A DNA stretch of 64,000 nt from NCBI GenBank assembly GCA_937897985.1, contig CALCBD010000054.1, positions 1 to 64,000 of the forward strand, written 5' to 3'. The notes beneath the pieces were generated by a model. The model made no database searches, was not told the DNA's origin, and saw only the letters and a list, made by a program, of their open reading frames with translations. Of this stretch, positions 26,415-37,600 are shown piece by piece. The position numbers and the translations under genes were made by a program. Positions within the stretch are counted from its first letter, which is position 1. Every line of letters starts with the position of its first letter. Origin of the DNA: an uncultured Paludibacter sp. GTDB lineage: Bacteria; Bacteroidota; Bacteroidia; Bacteroidales; Paludibacteraceae.

Positions 26415-27056
26415 ATGAAACAAAAAACAGAAACAACCAAAAATAAAATTCTGGATATAACGCTTCAACTGTTGAATGAGAAAGGTTTGTCCAATGTCAA
26501 GATGAGGGATGTTTCGAAGCAATTAAACATAAGCATCGGAAATCTGACCTATCATTATTCAAAATGGGAGAATTTGATGGACGATATTTTCAGTCAGTTT
26601 CAGACGGATGTTAACAAGCTGTACGCTTATTTCCCTAAAGATATTACGGAAGTAGTTGAGTACATCGAAAAAATTTACGAAGTTCAAATCAGGTATGCTT
26701 TTCTGTTTTCAAATTTTTACATTTTTTTTCTGCAATTTCCTAAATATAAAACAGTTGAAGAGGATTTTTTTCAGAGCCGTATGCAAATTATGCGTGCATC
26801 ATTAGACAAACTCATCGATAAAAATTATCTGTACCCTGCAGGTTGTGAACATAATTATGACTTACTCGTTAAAAACACGTGGCTCGTTCTGTCGGGTTGG
26901 TATGGATTTTCAATGATTTTTAAAAATACCGTTTATGCTATCAGCAAAGAAGAATTTTTCCTGTCAATCTGGAATATGTATATTTATCATTTAACCGAAG
27001 AAGGGAAAAAGCTGGTTAAAGCCTCTTATTCAAAATATATTGCGAAACAGAAATGA
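26415..27056 (+). CDS. TetR/AcrR-family transcriptional regulator
   Basis: A 213-residue regulator. The N-terminal helix-turn-helix is clear (ILDITLQLLNEKGLSNVKMRDVSKQLNISIGNLTYHYSKWENLM, residues ~13-57, broken here as the classical TetR signature). The rest is an all-helical ligand-binding domain of unknown specificity, rich in aromatic residues. The next gene starts in its stop codon (ATGA), and a divergent membrane protein lies upstream with a palindrome in between. It probably represses one or both transcripts. Confidence 0.88.
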   Translation: MKQKTETTKNKILDITLQLLNEKGLSNVKMRDVSKQLNISIGNLTYHYSKWENLMDDIFSQFQTDVNKLYAYFPKDITEVVEYIEKIYEVQIRYAFLFSNFYIFFLQFPKYKTVEEDFFQSRMQIMRASLDKLIDKNYLYPAGCEHNYDLLVKNTWLVLSGWYGFSMIFKNTVYAISKEEFFLSIWNMYIYHLTEEGKKLVKASYSKYIAKQK

Positions 27057-27925
27057 AAAAAAATTTACTGATACTGCTTTTGATTATTGCCGCAAATACA
27101 TTTTCGCAGTCAGTCAGATATGCTCCGGCCTGGTTTGGTCCCAATGCGAATCCGGTTCCCGAATTTACTGATGCCCGTATTCCGGAGCAAACCACCGTTA
27201 GTTTAATGGGTGAAAACTATTTCGGTTATGAAGATAATACAATAAATGGCTGCTTTAAGATTGAAATACCACTTCTTCCGGAACGGGTTTCATTCAAAAT
27301 ATGGTCAACTGTTTTTGAGCATTATAAAGTTACGCCCGAATTAAGCGCTCGCAGAGAAATGAACGGTGTTACCTCCGGAAAAGCAAATGGTGACTTTTAT
27401 GTACAAACGCGAATTTCGTTGCTTAAAGAAAATAAAAGAAAACCGGCCATCGTATTAAATTCAACTTTGAAAACAGCATCAGGAACTAATTTTAAGGAAC
27501 GCCGCTATTTTGATACTCCGGGTTATTACTTTGACCTGGAAATTGGTAAATCATTGATGATGAAAAGTAAAATAATTAACGAAATAAGGACTGTGGCAAA
27601 TGTTGGATTTTTATGCTGGGAAACAACCAACAGCACACAGGATGATGCACCAATGTACGGTGTAAAGCTTATTTTAAAAAATGAGAACTGGCAAATAGAT
27701 AATACACTTTCAGGCTATTGGGGATGGATACACACTAATAAAAGACTGAGCCCGGAAGCTGATTACGGTGATGCACCACTGGTATATGCCAGCAAAATCA
27801 GTTACCTGGAAAGCGATATGAATTATTTTATTCAATATCAGTATGGTATCAAAGATTTTCCTTACCAGCAAATACGGGTTGGAATAAGTTTCCGGATGGA
27901 AAAACTAACACCAAAATTCAGATAA
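27053..27925 (+). CDS. Secreted protein of unknown function coupled to TetR
   Basis: A 290-residue protein with a signal peptide (MKKNLLILLLIIAANTFSQ). The mature part is rich in beta strands and aromatic residues with no motif I recognise (RYAPAWFGPNANPVPEF at the start). The alternating pattern and the ending KLTPKFR would suit a small outer-membrane beta-barrel or a soluble beta-sandwich. Its ATG overlaps the TetR stop codon, so the two are translated together. With the divergent membrane protein it forms a three-gene locus. Confidence 0.6.
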   Translation: MKKNLLILLLIIAANTFSQSVRYAPAWFGPNANPVPEFTDARIPEQTTVSLMGENYFGYEDNTINGCFKIEIPLLPERVSFKIWSTVFEHYKVTPELSARREMNGVTSGKANGDFYVQTRISLLKENKRKPAIVLNSTLKTASGTNFKERRYFDTPGYYFDLEIGKSLMMKSKIINEIRTVANVGFLCWETTNSTQDDAPMYGVKLILKNENWQIDNTLSGYWGWIHTNKRLSPEADYGDAPLVYASKISYLESDMNYFIQYQYGIKDFPYQQIRVGISFRMEKLTPKFR

Positions 27926-27981
27926 ATCTGTTCCCAAACCCCTGAAGGGGAAATTTTATTGTTACATATTAATAAAAAGAA

Positions 27982-29295
27982 ATGAATAAAGAAATTATAC
28001 AAAACAAAACTGACTTTAACTCTCCTTTAAGTGCCGGTAGCAGGACTGATTACGAAATTATGGCACCGGCAGGATCATGGGAAAGTTTGTCGGCAGCTAT
28101 TAAAGCCGGGGCTGATTCGGTATATTTTGGAATTGAAAATCTGAATATGCGGAGCAAATCGAGCAGTAACTTTAGTACTGCCGACCTTCGCGAAATAGTT
28201 CGTATCTGCAACGAAAACAAGGTTAAAAGTTACCTGACTGTCAATACAATACTGTATGATAACGACCTGAACCTGATGCGCGAAATTATTGACGTTGCCA
28301 AAGAATCGAAGGTTTCTGCGGTAATTTGCGCAGATGTGGCAGCTTTGATGTATGCCAACAGCATTAGTGTGGAAGTGCATTTGTCCACTCAGCTGAACAT
28401 TTCGAATGTCGAATCGCTTAAATTTTATGCTCAGTTTGCCGATGTGGTGGTACTGGCCCGCGAACTGAACATGAATCAGGTAGCCGAAATATATCAGACC
28501 ATTGAAAAAGAAAATATAAAAGGTAAAAGCGGAGAGTTAATACGAATTGAAATGTTCTGTCATGGAGCTTTGTGTATGGCGGTTTCGGGGAAATGCTATT
28601 TAAGTCTGCACGAAAAAAACATTTCAGCCAACCGTGGTGCCTGCAATCAGATTTGCCGCAGGGGCTATACTGTCAAAGATAAAGATTCGGAAATTGAACT
28701 TGAGATTGATAACGAATACATCATGTCGCCAAAGGACCTGAAAACAATTGGCTTTATCGACCAAATGATGAAAGCAGGTGTAAGGGTTTTCAAAATTGAA
28801 GGAAGGGCCCGTGGTGCCGAGTACGTAAAAACAGTAGTAAGTTGCTACAGGGAAGCAATCGAATCAGTGCTCTGCGGGACGTTTTCCGACACTAAAATTG
28901 CCGAATGGGACACCAGGCTCAGTAAGGTGTTTAATCGTGGATTCTGGAACGGCTATTATCTCGGTCAGCGTCTTGGCGAATGGAGTAATAACTACGGTTC
29001 GGAAGCTACTCACAAAAAAATTTATGTGGGCAAATGCACAAATTACTTCAACAAAATAGCAGTTGCCGAATTTCTGCTCGAAGCACAATACCTTGAAAAA
29101 GGTGACGAGATTCTTATTACCGGAGAAACAACAGGTGCCTATGAAGATATTGTCGAAGAAATACGCGTTGATTTAAAACCTGTTGACCGGGTTGAAAAAG
29201 GTACTTTTTTTTCTATAAAAACCAATGAACTGATCAGACGAAATGATAAGTTGTACAAGATAGTGCCAACAGAACATGCTACAAAAAAAGACTGA
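27982..29295 (+). CDS. U32-family protein, TrhP (YegQ)-like
   Basis: A 437-residue member of family U32. It opens the domain with YEIMAPAGSWESLSAAIKAGADSVYFG and carries FCHGALCMAVSGKCYLS and RGACNQICRRGY, whose four conserved cysteines probably bind an iron-sulfur cluster. EGRARGAEYVKTVV and the C-terminal beta domain follow. By length it is closest to TrhP, which hydroxylates tRNA U34 using prephenate; the older label 'collagenase-like protease' is probably misleading. RlhA-type rRNA hydroxylase activity is an alternative. Confidence 0.8.
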   Translation: MNKEIIQNKTDFNSPLSAGSRTDYEIMAPAGSWESLSAAIKAGADSVYFGIENLNMRSKSSSNFSTADLREIVRICNENKVKSYLTVNTILYDNDLNLMREIIDVAKESKVSAVICADVAALMYANSISVEVHLSTQLNISNVESLKFYAQFADVVVLARELNMNQVAEIYQTIEKENIKGKSGELIRIEMFCHGALCMAVSGKCYLSLHEKNISANRGACNQICRRGYTVKDKDSEIELEIDNEYIMSPKDLKTIGFIDQMMKAGVRVFKIEGRARGAEYVKTVVSCYREAIESVLCGTFSDTKIAEWDTRLSKVFNRGFWNGYYLGQRLGEWSNNYGSEATHKKIYVGKCTNYFNKIAVAEFLLEAQYLEKGDEILITGETTGAYEDIVEEIRVDLKPVDRVEKGTFFSIKTNELIRRNDKLYKIVPTEHATKKD

Positions 29296-29477
29296 TTTTT
29301 GAACCGTTCCCCAAAATTTATCCAAAATTGAGCCGGTTCAGGAATGTCAGATAAAATTTTTTTGAACTTGGTGAACACTACAACCCAGATACGGAAAGTT
29401 TTTAATAATTGTTTTTTACTCAGGTTCAACACTTCCGGTGTTTATATGAATTATGAATTGTTTCTCTGTGTCTCCGT

Positions 29478-29519
29478 GGTTTTATGTTTTCACCGCTGAG
29501 GCGCAGAGGGCGCTGAGTT
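29478..29519. repeat. 42-bp imperfect direct repeat, copy 1
   Basis: It begins GGTTTTATG and has the core GAGGCGCAGAGGGCGCTGAG. It differs from copy 2 at about four positions. The start-to-start distance is 112 bases. Confidence 0.75.
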
Positions 29520-29589
29520 TTCTTTTTCTTCTTCTTTGCGTTCTTCGCGTCTCCCGATAAATCGGGATCTTCGTTTCACTACGATTTGC

Positions 29590-29631
29590 GGTTTTATGTA
29601 TTTACCGCGGAGGCGCAGAGGGCGCTGAGTT
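29590..29631. repeat. 42-bp imperfect direct repeat, copy 2
   Basis: Same core as copy 1 (GAGGCGCAGAGGGCGCTGAG), richer in G+C than the flanks. A short related word (CCGCAGAGCA) occurs near 38750. Confidence 0.75.
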
Positions 29632-29692
29632 GGATTTTTAAAAACAATTTCAACACCTGATTCGCATTATTTATGAAAATTGGCGGTTTTTA

Positions 29693-29740
29693 GCAATCGT
29701 ACAGTCAGCGTAACTAAATTTAATTACCTTATGTTTTGCT
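29693..29740. repeat. Dispersed short repeat, copy A
   Basis: About 48 bases with the exact word ACAGTCAGCG followed by a degenerate CTAAAT...TATG tail. It aligns at roughly 70-75% to 62145-62192. Both copies lie between convergent genes. Confidence 0.4.
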
Positions 29741-29749
29741 GAAGGCTGT

Positions 29750-30865
29750 TTATAACAGCAGTTTAAATACAGTACCTTTACCTACAACACTTTCGACTGA
29801 AATAGAACCACCGAGTTTATCAACAAACTCTTTACAAAGAATAAGACCTAACCCTGAGCCCTTTTCGTTGTTGGTGCCTTCTCTCGATTTTAGATTTTTA
29901 TCGATACGGAATAAATAATTCAAATCTTCACTATCAATTCCGATTCCATTATCTTTCACCGAAATTTCAGTTAAATTTCCTTGTTTTTTTGCTGATATTT
30001 CCACTTTTCCACACTCGGGGGTAAATTTGATTGCATTATTCAGCAGGTTACGTAAAATCGTTTTAAACATATCCTTGTCCGAATTGAGAATAATATTTTT
30101 GGAAACTTTGATTTCAAGAGAAATTGATTTGTTCTCAGCCTGAGTCCTCACAATTTCGTTGCAGTTCAGAACTTCGTCCAAAAGGCTGAAATTTTCCTTA
30201 TGTATTTCAATCGTGTTTGTTTGCGATCTCGCCCATTTAAGTAGGTTTTCGAGTAATTCATGACCACTTTGAGCTGTTGAATTTATAATTTGAAAATGTT
30301 TATCGAGCTCTTCAGGCTGGTAGCTTTTAAACCTCGTAATTATTTTTATATAATTCTGAATCCCTACAAAAGGATTTCGGAGATCATGTGCAATAATTGA
30401 GAAAAATTTATCTTTTGTTGCAATTAACCTTTCGAGTTGTGCCGTATATTTATTAATTTGTTCACTTTTGAACCTGATGAGCAAATGTGTATTTACACGC
30501 GCCTGTAACTCTATTAAATCGAACGGTTTGGTTAAAAAATCAGATGCCCCCGACTGTAAAGCCCTGCGTTTTGAATCGATAGTAACATCGGCAGTAAGAA
30601 CCAGAACAGGTAAATAAGAGGATGGTTCAACAATGGATTTTAATTTTTCCATCACTTCAAAACCGGACATGTGAGGCATCGATAAATCGAGCAAAATAAT
30701 ATCCGGCTTAAATTCGGAGATTAATCCTGTCACCTGTCGTGGATCGGTGGTTGCCCGAATATTTTGATATCCCTGTATTTCGAGAAAATCGTGAAGTACA
30801 TCGATATTGTCCTGTTGATCATCAACAATCAGGATATTAGCACTTTTCAATTCAGTTTCATTCAT
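29750..30865 (-). CDS. Response regulator-histidine kinase (REC-HisKA-HATPase)
   Basis: A 371-residue cytoplasmic protein with an N-terminal receiver domain (residues ~10-125: IVDDQQDN, phosphoacceptor Asp60 in ILLDLS, Lys113 in LTKPF). A coiled linker follows, then a kinase dimerisation domain with HDLRNPF (His160) and an ATPase domain with NLLNNAIKF, DNGIGI and GSGLGL. The receiver comes first, so it is probably phosphorylated by another kinase. The huge PAS kinase encoded 41 bases upstream on the same strand is the obvious partner. No DNA-binding domain is present. Confidence 0.93.
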   Translation of the reverse strand: MNETELKSANILIVDDQQDNIDVLHDFLEIQGYQNIRATTDPRQVTGLISEFKPDIILLDLSMPHMSGFEVMEKLKSIVEPSSYLPVLVLTADVTIDSKRRALQSGASDFLTKPFDLIELQARVNTHLLIRFKSEQINKYTAQLERLIATKDKFFSIIAHDLRNPFVGIQNYIKIITRFKSYQPEELDKHFQIINSTAQSGHELLENLLKWARSQTNTIEIHKENFSLLDEVLNCNEIVRTQAENKSISLEIKVSKNIILNSDKDMFKTILRNLLNNAIKFTPECGKVEISAKKQGNLTEISVKDNGIGIDSEDLNYLFRIDKNLKSREGTNNEKGSGLGLILCKEFVDKLGGSISVESVVGKGTVFKLLL

Positions 30866-30906
30866 AACCCAAAGTATTAAATGTCAGATTATTATTTTAT
30901 AAATTC

Positions 30907-31614
30907 TCAAATATATTCATCTATAAGCTTCAGAAATGCCGGAATTTCAAGAGGTTTTGTAAGATAACTACTGGCGCCGGCACTCAACATATTGCCGATT
31001 TGTTTCTGCATTGCATCGGCACTAAGCACAATTACCGGAATATCTTTAGTCAGATCGTTGTTTTTAAGCATTTTAATCACTTCGCTACCATGTATATCCG
31101 GCAAATTCAAATCGAGCAGGATTAAATCAGGTTTGTATTCGATGGCCAGATTCACAGCCTGACGACCGTTCATGTTACTGATTAACTGTATTCCGGGACG
31201 TTGATATGTGAGTATCTGTTCTACCAGTTCAACGTTTGAATTATTGTCTTCAATATAGAGAATTGTTCCTCTTTCAGGCGATGATTCCAACATTTCGTCG
31301 GCAGGTAAATTGGTAAGTTGCAATGCGCTAAGTTGACTTTCGGCAGCTGGCAACTGAATCCAGAATGTACTTCCCATCCCCGGTTTGCTTTCTACACCCA
31401 ATGTACCACCCATATTATCAATGAGTTTTTTCACCACTGTCAATCCAAGTCCGGTGCCTTCTATCTCGGTTTTATTTGCACCAATTCGCTCAAAAGGCAT
31501 AAAAAGTTTCGGAATATCACTTTCCGATATACCTATACCGGTGTCTGAAATTGAAATTCTTATCTTTTCATTGTCTTTACTTTCGCCCTGAATGCTTTGA
31601 ACTTTGATACTCAC
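30907..31614 (-). pseudogene. 3' part of the multi-PAS hybrid kinase (ATPase and receiver), out of frame
   Basis: A 235-residue reading frame starting at a GTG that overlaps the stop of the upstream ORF. It begins in the middle of a kinase ATPase domain (DTGIGI and GTGLGL boxes) and ends with a receiver domain (IEDNN, phosphoacceptor Asp168 in ILLDLN, Lys220 in LTKP). The missing N-box of the ATPase is at the end of the upstream ORF. Adding one base in the A-run at 31636-31638 joins the two into AVKYNKPNGVVSIKVQS, the expected sequence. It is therefore the tail of one gene rather than an independent protein. Confidence 0.85.
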
Positions 31615-34600
31615 AACACCGTTGGGCTTATTGTATTTACAGCATTGTTAAGCAAATTCAGTAAAACCTGTTTTAAACTCTGACGATCAGAGCGTACATA
31701 CAATTGCTCATGAACTGAATAATCCGTAATGATTTTAACCGAATTCTGAATGGTAAGCGGTCGATTGACATCTACCATTTCATCCAGAATTCCACTCAGT
31801 TTGATTGGTTCGATTGAGATTGATAATCTACCGGCTTCAATACGTGAGATATCCAGTACTTCATTAATTAAGCCCAACAAGTGCTTTCCGCTTTTCAAAA
31901 TATGATTGACGCTTTTTTTCTGCCCCGGTGCCAGGTCACCCATTTCTAAAATTTGTGCAAAACCAAGAATCGAATTCATTGGTGTACGAAGTTCATGGCT
32001 CATACGCGACAGGAACTCACTTTTAGCGATATTCGCCCTTTCGGCTTCGAGCCGGGCTTTTTGCATTTCTTCTTCTGCAATTTTCCGGTCGCTTATATCA
32101 ATCGAAACAGTTAACAGACACTTTTTGTCGGCAATATAAATGATGTCGGCCGATAAAAGTAAATTGATAATTTCAGCCTTCTTTGATCTGATTTCCACTT
32201 CCAAATCACGAACCTGAAGTCCTGCATCTAATTTCTTTATGATTTCAAATCTTAAGTTAGAATCAACGAACAGTTGCAATTGATGATTTGTACTACCTAT
32301 CAGTTCGTCCTTTGAATAACCAAGTATGTTGACAAAGGTGTTATTTACATCAACGTATTCTCCGCTATAATAATCGGAAATTGCCATAATAGCCGAATTT
32401 GACTCGAAAGCTGTAGCAAATTTACGTTCGGACAACTGAATTTTTGAAATGTCCTTACTTACTCCGAAAATGGCAGGTTTACTATTCCAATAGCCGTGTT
32501 TAACGCGGGTTTCGACAGGAATTAAATTCCCTGATTTGGTAATAATCGGTACAGGGCAGAATTCAGCTTTTCCCTGAAGCATTTCGTTCACAATTTGTGC
32601 AGCTTCATCTCTTCTGTTTTCAGAGTGAACTTTCAAAACAGATTGTTTTTCGAGTTCCTGCGTAGTATATCCCAACCTGTCGATGACCGTATTGTTGATA
32701 TGAATTATGTTCGCATTTTCATCCAGTACCCACAAAAAATCGTCGATTGTGTTAAAGAAAATTTCAAAATTCTGCCGCGATTCTTCAATTAACTTCTCGG
32801 TATGATAGTTATTAATTAAACTCACAAGCATACTACCCCATATCCTGAGACTATTTACCTCGCTTTCAGTATAATTTCTTTTACGTTTCAAGTCATCAAG
32901 ACCAACGAAACCAATTAATTGATTTTCAGAGAACATCGGGATAACAATCAAAGACTGTATTTGCTGATTTTCAATAATTTCCTTTTCGGCTTTCCATGAT
33001 TCGGGTAAATCTGAAACTGATGGAATTATAATATTTTCTCTTTTCAATATTGTTTCCATCCATTTAGGAAAAAGCGAAACCGGAACTTTCTGAAGATTTT
33101 GCATTTCGGAAGGAATGCCTTCATTGCACCATTCATAAGTATTTGTCATTTCAGTTACCGAAGCATTGAATTCAAAAATATAAGCTCTGTCGGCATTCAG
33201 GAATTTTCCGATACGGGCTAATGATAAATTAAGTGCTGAACTTATTTCAGACAGAGTGATACCTGTAAGTTGAGGTGATAACTGAAGCATTTCATTTTCA
33301 AATTCGTGAGCATGTTTACGCTCGGTAATGTCCTGAAGTGAACCATAAGTTCCGGTCACTTCATTTTTTTCATTTACACCTGATTTGGTGTAGACTTCAA
33401 TCCAGCGAAATTCACCTTTTTTTGTTAAATATCTGATTTCCTTGCGACTATAGTCTTTTTCTCCGTTGATTAGCTGAGTAAATAAATCAAGACTGACAGC
33501 TTTATCGTCAGGATGAATAAATTCAATGAATTTTCTCCCCAACGATTCTTCAATTGTAAAACCTGTAATATTTTCCCAGGACTGATTCAGGAAAATCCAT
33601 TTTCCTTCGGTATCAGTCTGAAAAATAACTTCGCTGATATTTTCTACTACTGTACGGTATTTATATTCGCTTAAACTGAGCGATTCTTCAACCCGTTTAC
33701 GCTCATTGATTTCATTCAGCAGATTTTGATTTGTTTCAGCTAACTCTGAAGTTCTTTCTATAATCTTTCTTTCGAGATTGATATTCAAATCAATGATTTC
33801 CTGTTCATTACGTTTACGTTCAGTAATATCCTGCTTTATTGCCAGAAAATTAACTATTTTACCGTTACTGTCGTGAATCGGCGAAATTGATACATATTCC
33901 CAGTAATATTCACCGTTTCTTTTTATATTAATCCATTCATTGGTCCATATTTTTCCGCTTTTAATGGTATTCCACAAATCAACATAAATTTTGCTATCGT
34001 TTTTTCCTGATTTCAGAATTCGTGTATTTTTTCCTTTTACCATTTCGAATGTAAATCCTGTCACTTTTTCGAATGCCGGATTTACGAATTCTATATTTCC
34101 GTTAATATCAGTAATAACAATCAAATCAGGACTTTGTGTTACTGCAAACGATAGTTTCTGAATTTCCATTTCGGCGGCAATCCTGTCGCTGATATCGATA
34201 GCGGTCGCTGAGAAGTACTGTGTATTTTTCTTTTCGTCGAAAATAACAGAGGCGCTCATAAGTGTCGGGAAAACGGATCCATCCTTTCGTACATGCCACA
34301 CCTCGGTAGGTTTCATTTCGCCGGTTTCGGACAATTCATTGATCAGGCCTGCTACCTGTTTTTTTTGTTCATCATTGTGACCAATAGTCAGATTTTCACC
34401 TAACAATTCATCAACCGTATATCCATGCATCGAAGCCCAGTTTTCGTTGACATACAGAAACTTGCCATCCAATGAATTGATGGCTGTACCGTAATTGGCA
34501 ATATCGGCAATGGTGCGGAATTTTCTGATATCTTCTTCTGATTTTCTTCGTTCGGTAATATCTTCCTTAATGGCAACGTAGTGCGTAAGCTCTCCGTTTT

Positions 34601-37600
34601 CGTTAGTGATAGCAGTTATGGTCGATGATTCCCAGTACAATTCACCTGTTTTCTTTTTGTTGTGAAATACACCGTGCCACGATGTTCCGCTGGTAATTGT
34701 TTTCCATAACTCCTCGTACTCATACCTGTCTGTTTCGCCTGACTGAAGTACCCTTGGATTTTTCCCGATTAACTCCTGAAGTGAATAACCTGTAGTATGG
34801 CAGGCCATTGGATTGGCATATTCAATGTCGCCGTTTGTATTTGTAATTACAACACTTACAGGACTTTGCTCAACGGCAAGTGATAGTTTTCTGAGTTCGT
34901 TTTCTGATTTACGACGTTCGTTTTCTTTCTCGAAACTTTCGAGAGCAAAACTTATATTGTCCATAATATCATTCAGCAATTCAAGCTCTTCCACATTGAA
35001 GAAGTTGGTTTGACGTGAATAAATACTGATGACACCTATGGTTTTCCCGGATTGTTTGATAGGTATTGCTATGGCTGAATGATAGTTACGTTGTAGTGCT
35101 TCATTTTTCCAAACTCTCATATTGGGATCATTCTCAATATCATTGGTTACAAAATAGCGACCTTCGCGCATGGCATTTCCTGTGGGTCCGCGTCCTTCAG
35201 GTGTATTTTCATCAATCGAAATTGGCTTAATGACAGATAAATAACCTTCTTCAAAACCCGATTTATACAATGGTACTACTAATTTTGTTTTTTCATCCAC
35301 CATTCCTATCCAGGCCATCTGAAACTTACCGGAATTAACGATGATATCACATACTTTAGAAAGTAAACTTTCCTTGTTTTTTTCTTTTACAATGGTCTGG
35401 TTAATGGTACTGATTACAGAAATTAATCTGTTGGCTTTCAATAATTTTTCCTCTGCAAGTTTACTTTCGGTAATGTCGGCATCTATGCCCCTGTATCCTT
35501 TTAACTCACCATTTTCATCCAATAACGGAATTCCGTTTTTCAGTAAAATTAACCTTTCTCCGTTTGGTTTTTCGGCATTTAAAACCTGATTGGTAAATGT
35601 ATCTTTCCTTCTGAAAACATCAAAAGCTTCTTTCTTTAGTTCTTCACGCTTTGATTGTGGAAAAAGATCATAAAAATACATTTTAGCTATCATCGCCTCG
35701 GGCGGATATCCATAAACCATGGTCGACATCGGACTTACATAGCTGTACATACCATCCACATTAACCTCCCAAACAACCTCCTGGCTCTGTGCAACTACCT
35801 GGCTAAATCGTTCCTCACTTTCAGCAATTTTTAAAATAGCCTGTTTACGTTCAGTGATATCTCTGTATTTCCATAAATGTCCGCTATATATTCCTTCAAT
35901 GTAAGTTGGAATAAAATCCCTTTCGAATACTCTCCCATCGTTGAGTTCAATTTCGTCATTGAACACAGCTGTTTTGGTTTTGAGAATTTCTTCAATATTT
36001 TGCACAAACATTTCAGGATGTTTGAAAATATACTTACTCTTTTCGGCCGAATCGGTGCAATCTGCACCTGTCAGCGATTCAGGAGTTGCATCAATATTAA
36101 ACATTTCGCAAAACAGCTGGTTGGTCAGTATAATCTTCCTGTCGGAACTTTCAAGTAAAATTCCTTCTTTCAGGTTGACAATCAGATTTGTTAAAACATT
36201 TGTTTTGTTATTGATCTCAATCTCGGTCTTAATACGTTCGGTGACATCATTAATCAATACATGGCGGGCTTTTCTGCCTTTATAATCGAGCGATTGTGCA
36301 TTAATTTCGACATACCTCAATTCTCCGTTTTTCCATATATGTCGCCATATACTTTTGGTATTCTGATTGTATTTTCTGACTATGGCAATATCGTTCATTA
36401 ATTCATTCAGGTCCTCGGCAGGCCGGATATCTTTAATTGACATATTCAGAAATTCATCGCGTGAATAACCATATTGTTCGATGGATGAATGATTGACTTC
36501 CAGTATTTTAAGTGTTTCGAGATCATAAATCCACATGGGTTGCGGATTGTTGGCAAACAACAGGCGATATTTTTCCTCACTCGATTTCAATTCCTGCTCG
36601 GCGTGTTTCCTTTCTGTAATATCACGTATACTACCGGTAATTTTCAGAGGTTTTTGTTCCGAATCGTATACCAGAGATGAAGAAATAGCAACAAACACAA
36701 TGGACTGATCTTTATTTACAATTTCAATTTCATAGTCGTAAACATGACCTGTTTTTTGTAATTGAGTAAAAAACACATCACGGGCTTCGGGTTTTGCATA
36801 AAATTGTATCAGTGATTGACCAATTAATTCGCTGCGTTTGTACTGACCTTTTGATATTTTTTCGATAGCCGGACTTATTTCAAGAATTTTTCCGTCGAGT
36901 GTAGCTTCGTAGAACGCATCCTGAACAGTTTCGAAAATTCTTCTGTATTTCTCTTCGCTTTCGCGCAAAGCCGTTTCTGCTTCTACCCTCTCGGTAATAT
37001 CATGTACAATGGAATAAAGCAAAGTCTTTCCGGCAAATTCAATAGGACCTGAATATACTTCCACGTCGTGAATTTCATCATTAGCCAGTCGATGTTTAAA
37101 ATTAAAGTGTTTGCGTTCTTCTTTTTTTGCCTTTTGCATTTCGATTTCAATTTCGTCCTGGTTCAGAATATTGATTTCAGAAATGTTCATCTTGCATATT
37201 TTTTCTTTGGACCACCCGTAATAATTGATTGCAGCGGGATTAACATCCATTATATCACCTGTTTGAGGATCTACCAGAATGATTATTGAACTGTTGTTTT
37301 CAAAGAATGATTTATATCTTAATTCACTCATACGGAGGTTTTCTTCCGCTTTTTTTCGTTGCGAAATATCCCTGGTAACAAAAACCATATTAATGGGCCG
37401 GCCTTCACTGTTTCTGATAAATTCACCGTTTACTTCGACGTCAAACTTCGAACCGTCGGCTTTTATTCCAAAATATTCTTCAGCTCCATAAAATTCATTT
37501 TTAAACATGGCTTCGAGTCCGTTTATTGCCTTCTGATGACTTTCTTTATCAATAAAATCGAGAATGCTAAAGTCAGAAAAATCAAAATTCTGTTCGTAAC

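Larger units (their letters stand above)
29296..29749. other. Repeat-bearing gap between convergent genes
   Basis: This 454-bp region separates the U32 gene from the response-regulator kinase. It contains two copies of a 42-bp GC-richer repeat, a 16-bp palindrome TCCCGATAAATCGGGA (29552-29567), and one copy of a second repeat also seen near 62.1 kb. Listed separately. No ORF with coding character was found. Confidence 0.6.

Noticed and set aside
27939..27950. CCCCTGAAGGGG hairpin as terminator before the U32 gene
   Set aside because: Only four base pairs and followed by AAATTTT; not convincing.
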